The notes: generated from the letters alone by a model not told the origin. Shown: positions 10,940 through 21,378, counted from the stretch's first letter. The stretch: 64,000 nt of DNA from Macrothele yani (GCA_039090855.1 CM077005.1:70366607-70430606); one strand, 5' to 3'. Numbers and translations are program-made.

Positions 10940-12985
10940 AAATATATTAAACAGCCATGATGACATTACACAACCTTGTCTGACTTTTGCACCAATAGAA
11001 AACCATTTTGATAAAATGCCATTCACTCTTACACAAGCTCTACTGCTAGCATACATGACTCTTTTTCAATACCTTCCACAAAAGTGTCCTATTTACTCAG
11101 CAGTAAGGTTTCTCTAAATCTATGAACGCAGCAATAACTTTCTTACCAACAGCCAGATACTTTTCAATCATCATGCGCAATGCAAAAATTTGGTTAGTGC
11201 AGCCTTTACCAGGCATAAAACCACTCTGAACATCCCACACTTTCAATGATGTAAGACCCGTACTTTTTCAATAACGACCTTACCAAACACTTTCCCTGGC
11301 ACACTTAGTAGGCTAATATCACGATAGTTCTTCCAGTCAGTCTGATCACCCTTTCTCTTATACAAGGGAACAATGATAGCATCCTTCCAATCCAGAGGTA
11401 CCATCCTTAACTCCCAGCACAACTGGCAAATTTCAGTTAACCAGTCAATTACAGAGTCACCACCATATTTCAACATCTTGGCAGTTATGCCATCAACTCC
11501 CAGAGTCTTACCATTCTGAAGAGATTTTAGAGCTTTACACACCTCTTCTCTTGAGATCCCTCCTGTGCTTCCATCCTTCACTGTGACATCATCTGCTTCA
11601 AAATCACCCTTGCTTTCCTGATCTAAGAATTCGCAGAAGTATTCAACCCATCTTTCACTTAGCCGATTGAGCTCCCATATCATTTCCCTATTTTTTCACA
11701 CAACTTACAACTTTGTTTTTCTTATTTTTCCCCGAGTATCATGTACTTCCAGAAAGTCTTCCTATCTTTCCAAAAAGCCAATTCATGCCTTTCCACCTTT
11801 TGCCTTATTCTGGTGAACCAGCTTAGCGGCTTCACACTTCTTACAGCAATATTCATCCACAGAAACTCTACCTTGCAACATCCCCAAATAGGCTTCCTTC
11901 CTTCTCTTTACTGCCTCTACAATCTCACTATTCTACCAAGCATCCCCTCTATTGTTACCCACTATTGTGGTGCCACAGACCTCTACAGCAGCAGTGACAA
12001 CACAGTTCTTAAAACATTCCCACTTCTTTTCTACATCCCTGTCACAAGACTTCAGCTCCTTCAGTCATTCTCCGAGTAAGTCAGAATAATGCTGATGATT
12101 TTCAGGGAGCCTTTCAACTTTTCTTTCCATCCTGGGACTCTTCCAATTCCTTTTCCTCCAACCAACATTCAGCTTCACTCATGACATTACCAAGTAATGA
12201 TCACAACCAGATCCGCACTTGTCATCACACGAGTGTCAACAACTAAGTGTTTCAGACTCTAATCGTAGAGAACAAAAGCTATCACTCTTTTGACCAAAAG
12301 TACGATTTTCTCAAGTACATGTGTGGATATACTTGTGGTTGAAAAATGTATTAGATACACACAAATCATTCGCAATGCAGAGTTCAATTAATCTTTCACC
12401 ATTATCATTAAACTAACCCAAAACAGCTTCACTTTCAAACGAAACCAAAGAATTCTCACTTATTTATGGAGCTGTAGTGTATCAAGTTGCTCATCTTTTC
12501 ACTTAAAATCACACCTACACTAGCCTGTCCTCTCACATTATCCAATACTCCAGACCACACACTCACTGTGCCATTCACTTCTACTCCAATTTCCTTCTTT
12601 TTGATTTTATTTACACACAGCACATCCAATATGTACTTATTCATCTCTTTTATCACCTCATTCATCTTGCCATTTATGCCTCTAGCATTCCATACACCAA
12701 TCTTACACAGACTCAGCCGAGATTTTTCTCATATGCCGTTTAGAAAGTCTAGGTTGATTCTGTGGTGGACCATCCTTCTCAAGTGTGGTAGGTCCACCAT
12801 ATCCCACATGAGTCCACTTTTGTATTTTTTGTCTTTTTAATCAGGTAAGTACATCAGAGTGGGCAATTTGCCCACAGCTGACGGGTTCCAGTTGGTCATT
12901 CAACCTAAGGATTCTGGAACAAATCCCAGTGAGTTGGGGACTTTTTGCCAATGTCACACAGAACTAGCTGGCACCTCTCTCCCAC
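10940..12985 (-). mobile_element. RTE-like LINE, copy C, 3'-truncated (endonuclease and part of RT)
   Basis: Minus-strand copy that keeps the 5' half. The start of the endonuclease lies near 12700-12460 (NKYILDVLCVNKIKKKEIGV, ASVGVILSEKM), the connector near 12000, and the RT front at 11683-11243 (GVDGITAKMLKYGGDSVIDW, VPLDWKDAIIVPLYKRKGDQ, ISLLSVPGKVFGKVVIEKV). RT motif B lies near 11030 (VRQGCVMSSWLFN). The sequence stops there, before the YADD box, so the 3' end is missing. LINEs usually lose the 5' end, so the missing 3' end implies a later deletion or insertion near 10940. The 5' edge resembles that of copy D. Confidence 0.82.
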
Positions 12986-13284
12986 TTCATTGAATCCCAA
13001 ATGTAAAATAGAATATGGTGAACATTATGTGGCCTTTGACTTTAAAGCATAACTGCCATTAGAAGTAGCAATAATACTGTTCTTTGCATATATTCTTGTA
13101 CATGTATGCAGGATGAAGCAGTTAGGTCCAAATAATGAACTAAAATATATACAGAATGAACGTTAATGGTAAAGAACTCACCTTACTAACAATAAATTAG
13201 GCCTATTTCCATATGAAGGTATATTCAGCCACAGTATTTCAGTACTTGCACAATAGAATGGACGACAACATATTTCAACTAAAT

Positions 13285-13736
13285 CTAAAAGAATCCACAT
13301 GGCTGAACAGAAATTCACAGACTGAATAAAAAATGTTACGTTGAGTTAAAATTCTGTAGGTATGCAAGGATATTCTCAGAGAATGTCAATTAAAACATGA
13401 AAATTAAAACCCAAATGAATGAAAAAGGATGAAAGAATAACCAAAAACAATTCTTCACTGCACTACACTTCCAAACATGTTTCGGCAAGACCTTTGCCTT
13501 CTTCAGTGGAAACATAGGTTTACTCGGGCATCAAGTCCTTGTTAGCCATCTTCAAATGACTGTTTACAATCTTGTGTCATATTGCACTCAATCCTTTTTC
13601 ATTCATTTGGGTTTTAATTTTCACGTTCTCATTGACATTCCCCGAGAATATCTTTGGATAGGTACAGAATTTTAACTCTACATAGTATTTTTATTCAGTC
13701 TGAATCTTCTGTTCAGGCATGTGGATTCTTTTAGTT
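13285..13736. repeat. foldback with 146-bp arms and hammerhead-like loop motif
   Basis: Arms 13285-13430 and 13591-13736 are inverted copies of each other (shared blocks such as AATTAAAACCCAAATGAATG and AAAAGAATCCACATG), with scattered mismatches. The 160-bp spacer holds the motif at 13479-13507. Confidence 0.85.
13479..13507 (-). ncRNA. hammerhead-like PLE terminal motif, copy 2
   Basis: The minus strand reads ACTGAAGA, then a hairpin with GGCAA and TTGCC arms, then GAAAC. This is the PLE-associated pattern with the second core U replaced by A (CTGAAGA). It sits in the foldback spacer. Confidence 0.4.
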
Positions 13737-13828
13737 TTACAAATTTTGAAGATGACTATCTGATTTTTGGTGTAAATGTGACAAGGATGCTAAGTCAGAT
13801 AACAACCGAAAACTTCAAAATTTCATCA

Positions 13829-13899
13829 TCCTGGAGCAGGACTCGAACCCGCGTCTCCCAGACAGTGCCCGGGTATGCTAACCACTACACCACCCAGAA
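13829..13899 (-). repeat. tRNA-like sequence with complete cloverleaf (SINE head candidate)
   Basis: The 71-nt minus-strand sequence pairs as a full tRNA. The acceptor TTCTGGG pairs with TCCAGGA (with G-T pairs), the anticodon stem CCCGG with CTGGG around a 7-nt loop GCACTGT, and the T stem GCGGG with CCTGC around TTCGAGT. Box A is GGTGTAGTGG and box B GGTTCGAGTCC. The loop lacks the near-universal T33 (it has C), and the unit lies inside a repeat whose partial copy recurs at 14067-14170. A SINE or tRNA relic is therefore likelier than an active tRNA gene. Confidence 0.6.
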
Positions 13900-14078
13900 T
13901 GACCAAGTCTCAAGTTTCTGATTAATTTGAATATAACCATCACAGGATTCGCTAGTCGAAGCAACCGGCATTCCTTTTAACAAATCTGGAGGTTAAGAAT
14001 CCTATCCCGTGATTGTCCGGAGGAGCAGATAAACCATTAAAAGAAATACGGGATTACACCATGTAATACAAATTTTGA

Positions 14079-14239
14079 AGATGACAATCTGATTTTTGGT
14101 GTAAATGTGACAAGGATGGTAAGTCAGATAACATCCGAAAACTTGAAAATTTAATCGTCCTGGAGTGGGACTCAAGTTTTCGGATGTTATCTGACTTACC
14201 ATCCTTGTCACATTTACACCAAAAATCGGATTGTCATCT
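14079..14239. repeat. hairpin with 67-bp arms
   Basis: Arms 14079-14145 and 14173-14239 are almost perfect inverted copies (for example ACATCCGAAAACTTG against CAAGTTTTCGGATGT). The left arm is also a direct repeat of 13745-13820, the sequence next to the tRNA-like unit, so the block is an inverted duplication of that repeat. Confidence 0.88.
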
Positions 14240-14361
14240 ATATACCTTCACATGAAATAAGCCTGATTTGCCATGCGTAAGGAGAGTTCTTTACCATTAA
14301 CGTTCATTCTGTATATATTTTAGTTCATTATTTGGACCTAACTGCTTCACCTGCATACATA

Positions 14362-15660
14362 CACAGTGCGTCAAAGAATTTTTAAGACTGGCGCTAGATT
14401 TTAGCCTACGGTGGTGCCACCAGTGTAATCGCGAATGAGTTATAAACCGTGACCATCTGCTTGCTTTCTGCCAAAAGTACTGCGCAGTTGTTAAAGTAAC
14501 TCAAACGAAACGGCCGTTCATTAGAGAAGTAAACATTTTTTCATGTTTAATTATTAAGATGGAACAAAGGGTTGTTATTAAATTTAACGCAAAACTTGTC
14601 AAAGTGCCTCGGAAATGTACCAAATGATGAAACAAGTTTACGGTGAGTTTTGTTTAAGTAGATCAAATGTTTTCCTGTGGCATAAATGTTTTTTGGATGG
14701 AAGCGATACGCTAGAAGATAAGCATATCGGAAAACCAAGTTCATCTAGGACACCTGAGATTATTGAAAAAGTGCGTGATTTCGTGGCAAACAATCGATGT
14801 GTGTCACTAAGAATGATGGAAGAGTCTTTAAACATCAACAAAGAAACAATTCAAACCATCCTGCATGAAGATTTGGACAAAACAAAAGTCTGTGCTAAAT
14901 TTGTTCCACACAAGTTAACAAATGAACAAAAATCAAGGAGAACTGTACATTGCAGAGACATCATTTCAGCCGCTGAAAATGATCCAAACTTCTTAAAATC
15001 AATTGTTACAGGTGATGAAACATGGTGTTTTCAATATGATCCTTAAACAAAGCGCGGAATGGGAGTCAAAAAACTCACCACAAGCCAAAAAAACAAGAAA
15101 AGTTCCATCGAAAATCAAAACAATGCTAATTACACTCTTTGATAGTAAGGATATTGTCCACAAAGAATTTGTTCCAAGTGGACAAACAATTACTGGTGAC
15201 ATTTATTTAAATGTTTTGAGGCATTTGATGAGCAGAATTCGTCGCATTCGTCCAGAATATCGGGATGAAAACAGTTGGTGCTTGTTGCACGATAATGCAC
15301 CCACTCACACCTCACTTCTTGTTCGCAGATTTTTGGCGAAAAATAATGTCTGTGTTGAATCATCCACCATATTTGCCCGATTTAGCACCCTGTGACTTTT
15401 CTTTATTCCCAAAATTTAAAATGACATTACAAGGGTGTTATTTTGACGATATTTCGACCATGCAAACAGCTTCGACGCGTGCTTTGGAGGCAATTCCGCA
15501 AAGTGAACTGGAACAGGCATTCGAATCATTATTAAATCGCTGTAACAAGTGTATTGAAGCCGGAGTGACTTATTATGAATAACAAACCAAAACAAATTAT
15601 AATTTCTTGTTTCTATTTCATTTTACATACCCAGTCTTAAAAATTCTTTGCCACACTGTG
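14362..15660 (+). mobile_element. mariner transposon
   Basis: 1299-bp mariner with 30-bp terminal inverted repeats at 14362-14391 (CACAGTGCGTCAAAGAATTT...) and 15631-15660, two mismatches apart. It is flanked by a TA duplication (14360-14361 and 15661-15662). Its insertion split the right arm of the surrounding inverted-repeat element, so it is the younger of the two. Confidence 0.95.
14562..15582 (+). pseudogene. mariner transposase, D,D34D type, frameshifted
   Basis: Cut-and-paste transposase of mariner. The likely start is MEQRVVIKFNAKL near 14562. The frame shifts near 14600, then continues with the helix-turn-helix region and the linker (WHKCFLDGSDTLEDK, GKPSSSRTPEIIEKV). The first catalytic Asp lies in IVTGDETWCFQYDP, the second in LLHDNAPTHTS, and the third in YLPDLAPCDFSLFPK (the mariner DD34D signature). 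The C-terminus is SLLNRCNKCIEAGVTYYE. A further stop or frame change lies at about 15046 and another near 15395. All three catalytic Asp are present, so decay is recent. Confidence 0.92.
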
Positions 15661-15722
15661 TATACAAGAATATACGTGAAGAATAGTATTATTGCTGCTT
15701 CTAATGGCAGTTATGCTTTAAA

Positions 15723-16790
15723 CATTCCCACTTCTTTTCTACACCCCTCTGACATGACTTCAGCTCCTTCAGTGATTCTGAGTAAATTAGAGTAACACTA
15801 ATGATTTTCAAGGAGCCTTTCAACCTTTATTCTTTCTATCCTAGGCCTCTTCCTATTCCTTCAACCAACATTCAGTTTCACTCATGACACTACCAAGTAA
15901 TGATCAGAACCAACATCCGCACCTCTCATCACACGGGTGTCAACAACCAAGTGTTTCAAACGCCGATCGTAGACAACAAAATCTAACACACTCTTTTGCC
16001 CCAGAGTACGATTTTCCCCAACAATGTGCATGGATATACTTGGGGTTGAAAAACGTATTAGATACACACAAATCATTCTCAATGCAGAGTTCAATTAATC
16101 TTTCACCATTATCTTTCACACAAGGATCATTAAACTTACCCAGAACGTTATCAGAAATCACATTCTGCACACCTACTCTAGCATTGAAATCCCCTGCTAT
16201 TATAACTTCCTCTTTAGCACCAAACTGTTTCAAAATAGCTTTTAGCTCATTCCAGAAATCTTCCTTTCTATCAGAAGATCTGTGTTTTAAGGAGCATATG
16301 CTATGACAATTACTATTCTCTGCAGTTTCACTTTCAAATGAATCCAAAGAATTCTCTCACTTATGCAGCTATAGTGAATCAAGTTGTTCATCTTTTCACT
16401 TAAAATCACACCTACACTAGATTGTCCTCTCACATTATCCAGTACTCCAGACCACACACTCATCATTCCATTCAGTTTTATCCCAATTTCCTTCTTTTTG
16501 GTTGACTTAACACATCCAATCTATACTTATTCACTTCTTCAATCACCTCATTCATCTTTCCATTTATTCCTCTAGTATTCCATACACCAATATTATACTT
16601 AAGACTCAGCAGAGATCTTTTTCTCATATGCTGTTTGCCATTTCTGTATCGTTTCAGTGGTAGACCATCCTTCAAGTGTGGTAGGTCCGCAATATCCCAC
16701 ACTAGAGTCCATCAAGTTATTTCTTTGAAACAAACCCTAGTAAGTTGGGGTCTTTTGGCCAATGGCACACAGAACTAGCTGGTGCCTCAA
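15723..16790 (-). mobile_element. RTE-like LINE, copy D, endonuclease part
   Basis: Minus-strand fragment homologous to 12018-12985 of copy C. It encodes the apurinic-type endonuclease: GVWNTRGINGKMNEVIEEVN near 16590, IIAGDFNARVGVQNVISDNV near 16200, and DTRVMRGADVGSDHYLV near 15900 with the catalytic SDH. Frames change at about 16347 and 15940. Its low edge coincides with the right end of the TTAA-flanked element. Because it repeats a part already present in copy C, it is a separate insertion or duplication, not the other half of C. Confidence 0.8.
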
Positions 16791-17015
16791 CACTAATTTA
16801 TACTGAAGCTTAATATTGTGACAGTTCCCAAGAATTAGAGAGGCTCTTGTTGCTGTCATGTGTGCAATTGTTCCCCGGCAGAGCGCCTCATGGAACAAAC
16901 CTATCTCTCACTTACAATATATTGAAATAAGTTATAAAGGAATATTATCAAATATAATACACGCCCACCCATACAACAATGTGACTCTGTAAAATTGTGA
17001 TTTACCAATCTTTGC

Positions 17016-17237
17016 TTTTTTTTTTTTTTGATTGGAGGTTTAACGACCACCGTGAGCAACTCAATGGGCTATAAGCAGTCGCCTGTCCCTAATTTAGGGT
17101 CACTGGTTCCAGGGAAGGGAGAGAGCCAGTGCCGTAAGACAAACACAACATCCATGCCTGACCGGGATTCGAACCCGGACCCCTTACGGACGAATGATCA
17201 GAGGCCAGCGCCTTAGACCACTGCGCCACCGGGGCGG
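17016..17237 (-). mobile_element. tRNA-derived SINE, copy 2
   Basis: Second full-length SINE, minus strand. The head (GGTGGCGCAGTGGTCTAAGG, box B GGTTCGAATCCCG) is at about 17153-17237, with body and A tail (T-run 17016-17029) below. It is flanked by a perfect 11-bp target duplication CAATCTTTGCT (17006-17016 and 17238-17248, the last T shared with the tail). The head keeps both polymerase III boxes and folds like a leucine-type tRNA, but it is not a tRNA gene. Confidence 0.94.
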
Positions 17238-17526
17238 CAATCTTTGCTATGATCAGTAATTGTATCATGTTACAACTTGTAGTCTTCATTTCTGTTGCAG
17301 TATTCTTTTTTCATCTTGTTGACAGCACTTGTGTTAACAGAAAAAGTCAGTGCAATCACATCTTTCCTTTATGGTCAAACATAAGACCCATGTCATGTTA
17401 CTGTAACATCAGATGATTTTTTTTTTTTTTGTAAATGACTCAAACTGGGTTTTCTCAGAGAATTAAATGCAATAACTATCAAAAAGATGAATTTCAATAA
17501 CCTATTCTATTTACACTCTGAATTTA

Positions 17527-17842
17527 GTTGTAAATGCATTTATGGCACCTCTATTCATAGTGATTGTGGAATAACTCTTTTACGGGTCTTATAGAGGTTA
17601 TTTTTCTTCAAAGTTGGTTGTCAAATTTTCGAACTAAAGCCTAGTTCGTCATCAGGACTATGTCACTGGAGTAGTTGCTGCCACAATTAACGATAATTGC
17701 GGATGGACTCTTCCAATTGAGTGGCAGCAACTACTCCAGTGACATAGTCCTGATGACGAACTAGGCTTTAGTTCGAAAATTTGACAACCAACTTTGAAGA
17801 AAAATAACCTCTATAAGACCCGTAAAAGAGTTATTCCACAAT
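17527..17842. mobile_element. PLE-type solo foldback: perfect 126-bp palindrome with 13-bp target duplication
   Basis: Arms 17559-17684 and 17721-17846 are perfect inverted copies with a 36-bp spacer. Both contain the motif CTGATGA, hairpin CGAACTA/TAGTTCG, AAAATTTGAC (plus strand at 17749-17786, minus strand at 17619-17655). Flanks share CACTCTGAATTTA at 17514-17526 and 17843-17855. No coding sequence. The absence of any arm difference points to a recent insertion or ongoing arm conversion. A diverged relative of one arm lies at 18537-18615. Confidence 0.8.
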
Positions 17843-17855
17843 CACTCTGAATTTA

Positions 17856-18931
17856 TGCAAATTAAAAAGTAATTACTCTTTTAAACTTTTATATTTATAA
17901 ATTTACATGCAGGTAAATAAAAGGATATTCATCACACAATGTTAACTCAAGACATTGATGTCATTTAAAAGTTAATATTACACTTAATTTTGAGTACATA
18001 TTTAAATAGGTGAATAAATATTACTAGGTATAGATTAAGCAAACTTACAGAAAATATATGTACCCAAAAATAAAATTATCTTCTGACTACTTATTTTTAA
18101 TATCCATTAGCTGTTAGAGTTCCAATTTCCAGTTGAAATTAAATCTAAAGTATAATTTAGTAATTCCACTTTACAAAGCATTGTTGATGTGAAAGGTTTC
18201 TTTGCACTTCCAAAAGGGTGTTAGGACTTACTTCAATATTTAGTTTTATTTTCCTTGAGTGTTTTGATTGCTTGCCATATTATTAACCTGTAATTTGTTT
18301 TAATCCTTTATATGATTCCATTAATATACTGGATTAAAACAGATTATGGGTTAGCAATGTGGCAAGCAATAAAAAAACTGGAGAGAAGTAAAAATAAAGA
18401 AGATAGAAGTATGTCCCAAACTCCATTTTCTTAAGAACTGCAAAGAAGCCTTTTACATCAACAGCACTTTGTAAAATGGAAGTTGGAGGAATGTCTAAAA
18501 ATTGAAGAACTATCACAATTAATAAACAGAACGGCTGAGTATTACCGCTTGAGTGGCAGCACCTACTCCTTTGTCAGTCCCGACAATGAGTGCAACTCAA
18601 AAATTTGACAAATAAATAAAGTCATCCAAGTAAATCTCATATTGCTAAACTGTACTTGTAAGATGTCCCATCACTAGAATTTTGCCATGACTTCATTATT
18701 ACCCAGGACTAAATCTTTGGTCCTAAGCAGCCATGTGCATGTTAAAAAACTAGGAGTTGGTATGGAGTCAACAGTGCAGTGCATCTAAAAGCCACAGATC
18801 ACCCAAAGAGAAGAACTGCATTATGTTTAAGCAACACATTTTTATGTGATATACAGACTTTGAAAAACAGCAATTTTTTTTTTAAGCATAAGGCATGGTT
18901 TTACATGAATAAATTTATATGTATAAATATC
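17856..18931. other. no gene; contains a diverged foldback and a PLE terminal relic
   Basis: AT-rich sequence. Arms 18165-18306 and 18331-18480 form a foldback of about 140 bp per arm at roughly three-quarters identity. At 18537-18615 the plus strand reads TTGAGTGGCAGCACCTACTC ... AAAAATTTGACAAAT, a decayed copy of the 17.7-kb palindrome arm. Confidence 0.6.
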
Positions 18932-19047
18932 CAGTGGCAGACATACAGATTTGGCGCCCATAGGCACAAATTTTCCAAGCGTCTCCTGCAGAGGAGCTCA
19001 TCCCCTGTACACTCGTTCTCGTTCTGATATCGGGACCTGCAGAGTCA

Positions 19048-19325
19048 TACTCATGGGGGTCCAGCTCCAGGTGGTCTAGAATCCCCACCTAAATGTTAGA
19101 CTTCATGGTCAAACATATATATTCATATATTGGCTGAGCATACACGATTTTGTGCTTACCCCCTTGGCTTGGACCTGAAGCTGGACCCCTAGAGTAAGCA
19201 CGATTTTGTGTTTACTCATGGGGTCTATCTCCAGGTGGTCTAGAACTCCTCTCCTAAATGTTCGACTTCATGATCAAACATATATATTCATATATTGGCT
19301 GAGCATACACGATTTTGTGCTTACC
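19048..19325. repeat. direct duplication of about 115 bp
   Basis: Blocks 19048-19165 and 19213-19325 share CATATATATTCATATATTGG, then GCTGAGCATACACGATTTTG, and the CCAGGTGGTCTAGAA start, with scattered differences. Confidence 0.85.
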
Positions 19326-19770
19326 CTCCTCAAAATTAAGTTTTGCGTGCGTGCCTGGGGCCCGGTTGTTAGCAGGACATGGCTGCGCTGCGTCCCCCAC
19401 CCCCGCGACTTTCTAGGCAAAAATTTTTATAGTTTCGTGCTCCCAACAGGTCCTTATTCCTAAAAGTACCTTTTCTTCAGCTTGGTTCATAAAAGTCCAT
19501 AGTTTTAAAAATGCTCCTTCTTTTCCATGGAATGAAGGTCCTCAAAAATTTTATCAGAATGATCAATTTTTAAATTTTTACATAAAAAAGTTCATTTGTT
19601 TCAATATCTCAATCAACAATCAACCGAAATATCTACATGCATGTAGCTATAATATTGTACTATTAGAAATTGGTGATTTGTAAAGAAACACTGCAAGGAA
19701 ATAAAATTTTTATTAAGAAAAGGAATAAAAATATCTGTTTATTGATGTAAAAATGTGATTATTAAAGTGT

Positions 19771-19803
19771 AAGCTTTCAACACCAATGGGCACCTTCTTC
19801 AAA
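19771..19803 (-). ncRNA. hammerhead-like PLE terminal motif, copy 3 (degenerate)
   Basis: The minus strand reads TTTGAAGA, then GGTGCC and GGTGTT pairing through several G-T pairs, then GAAAG. The core is degenerate (TTGAAGA) and the family link rests on position downstream of a GIY-YIG tail. Confidence 0.3.
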
Positions 19804-19997
19804 CTTATGCATGGATAGGCAAGACAAGAGAACAGAAAAATTTAAAAAAACAAACATGAAAAGAATATGAGAACATGCTATGTTGCGTCGCGTGCGTGCA
19901 ACAACGAGAGATTTCTACAGAAACGTGCTAAGCGCGAAGAAATGTGCGCGATATTTGGGGAAGCTAAAGTGAGAAGTCATCATTGCAGACCACAGGG

Positions 19998-20420
19998 TTA
20001 GTCAATATCTCGATGGTTCCCCTGAGGGCAGTGCCTCTGGCGGTAGTATAAGGAGCCACTCTCTTGATCTGGTTCCACTTCCCGGGATAGTGTGGTTGTC
20101 AATTTTTTGTGCGAGATGTTCTGCTTGTGTTCGACTAGTCGAAGAGCGAAAGAGCATGTTGTCATCCCGATGTAATGTTTGGTGGTACCATCCGGGTATT
20201 CCAATGGTATGGAATACACTCCCGCATCGGTCAGTGAGGTGTGGGTGTTCCTGGATGATAGCAGGTGGCGTGATATTGATCTTGGTGAGCGTATCCCAAA
20301 GCTAAGCTCGAGTTTCTTTAAGGTGTTGTTCAAGAAGTAGGCTTTTCAGCAGCTTAGTTTCCTTTCCTTTTTTTGCAATCGCGATTTTCCAATTCTTAGC
20401 CCCACTGAGTTTTCCCTTTT
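19998..20420 (-). pseudogene. PLE GIY-YIG fragment inside the hAT-type element
   Basis: The minus-strand frame 20333-19998 begins NNTLKKLELSFGIRSP and contains the GIY-YIG core as GVYSIPLEYPDG and KHYIGMTTCSFALRLVEHKQ. The tail beyond is frameshifted and truncated. The RT part is absent. A hammerhead-like motif lies about 200 bp downstream on the same strand (19771-19803), as in other PLE copies here. Confidence 0.8.
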
Positions 20421-20988
20421 TTTGCATTCATCACTCACGGAGATTCCAGCACAGCACCACACACACACACACTGAAACAGGCTTGTTCAAACTTTCTAGT
20501 AAAAATCTAAAAAAGTACAACTCACCGCAGAAACTGCCGCAAACGCTAGGTTAATTACAAGTATGACACTTTGATACACTTATAGCTCTGAGCAATTCCA
20601 GTTCCCTGAGCTTTGTCTTTGCAAAGCGCATTTTCATCTGGTTGGCGGTTGGTGGTACACGTTCACCGTACACACACGCCCAGCCATTCAGATGAAAGCA
20701 ATTTAAAAACGTTTGACTTCGACCAGATATGGTATAGTAAATGGGTCTCACACGGTCACACCCATGCCTCCTCCCATGGGACTCCCTGGTAATGAAGTAT
20801 GTCTTGTCCTTTTTCTTTGCTTTCTTTTTTTTTCTTTATTCGTTGTTGTTTGTTGTGTCGTAGTCACCATCAGGGGAGGGAAGGGGACAGGATAGACGTC
20901 GTGTGCACAGTGCCCCTCTCCCTACCTCCGAATAAGTCACTTTTCTTTTTCTCCTCAACCTGTTCGGGTTTCGGTCGGAATGATCAGG

Positions 20989-21086
20989 ATGAACCATTTC
21001 TGATGAACCTACGTTGATGAACCATTTCTGATGAACCTACGTTGATGAACCATTTCTGATGAACCATTTTCTGATGAACCAACGTT
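20989..21086. repeat. short minisatellite
   Basis: About three units built from GATGAACCATTTCTGATGAA and CCTACGTT, period near 29 bp with small length changes. Confidence 0.85.
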
Positions 21087-21378
21087 GCAGCAGTAGTTCC
21101 GTCCAAGAATGCGAGCTGGGACTCACTCAAACAAAGAAAACTCCCTCCCCTCTTCCCAAACAGGAGATTGTGGTGAGGTGGTGCCCCAAAGGTGCTGGTA
21201 GTGTTGTTGTCTGACACACACACACACCAAAAATAAATTTTAGGGAACGCTGCTATGTCCGAACATGACTCTGCTTAGCATTGTTCCCAGTCCCACCACA
21301 ATTTTACACCCTCACTGAAATTTTTGCGCCCCTCATGGAGCTACCAGGCCTAATTGGAAATCCGCCACTGTAAATATC

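Larger units (their letters stand above)
13046..15717. mobile_element. TTAA-flanked element with about 180-bp terminal inverted repeats, nested
   Basis: The left terminus AGCATAACTGCCATTAGAAG runs from 13046 to about 13225. Its reverse complement is found at 14240-14361 and again at 15661-15717, where a mariner has split the right arm. Joined across the mariner the two arms align over their whole length with few differences. TTAA flanks both ends (13042-13045 and 15718-15721). TTAA targets are typical of piggyBac-like transposons, but these termini do not begin with CCC, so the superfamily is open. No transposase of its own is seen. The interior holds a foldback, a tRNA-like sequence and a hairpin. 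Confidence 0.72.
18932..21370. mobile_element. non-autonomous hAT-type element with 8-bp target duplication
   Basis: Termini CAGTGGCAGACATACAGATT (18932) and, reverse-complemented, CAGTGGCGGATTTCCAATTA (21370) are imperfect inverted repeats. TAAATATC flanks both ends (18924-18931 and 21371-21378). An 8-bp duplication with CAGTGG ends is characteristic of hAT. No transposase is recognisable. The interior carries a PLE tail (19771-20420), a direct duplication at 19048-19165 and 19213-19325, and a short minisatellite at 20989-21086. Confidence 0.8.

Noticed and set aside
17153..17237. tRNA gene on the minus strand
   Set aside because: It is the head of a SINE: followed by a common body and A tail, present twice, each with target duplications.
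19206..19463. 85-codon open frame
   Set aside because: Lies in the direct duplication of the hAT-type element, no family resemblance.
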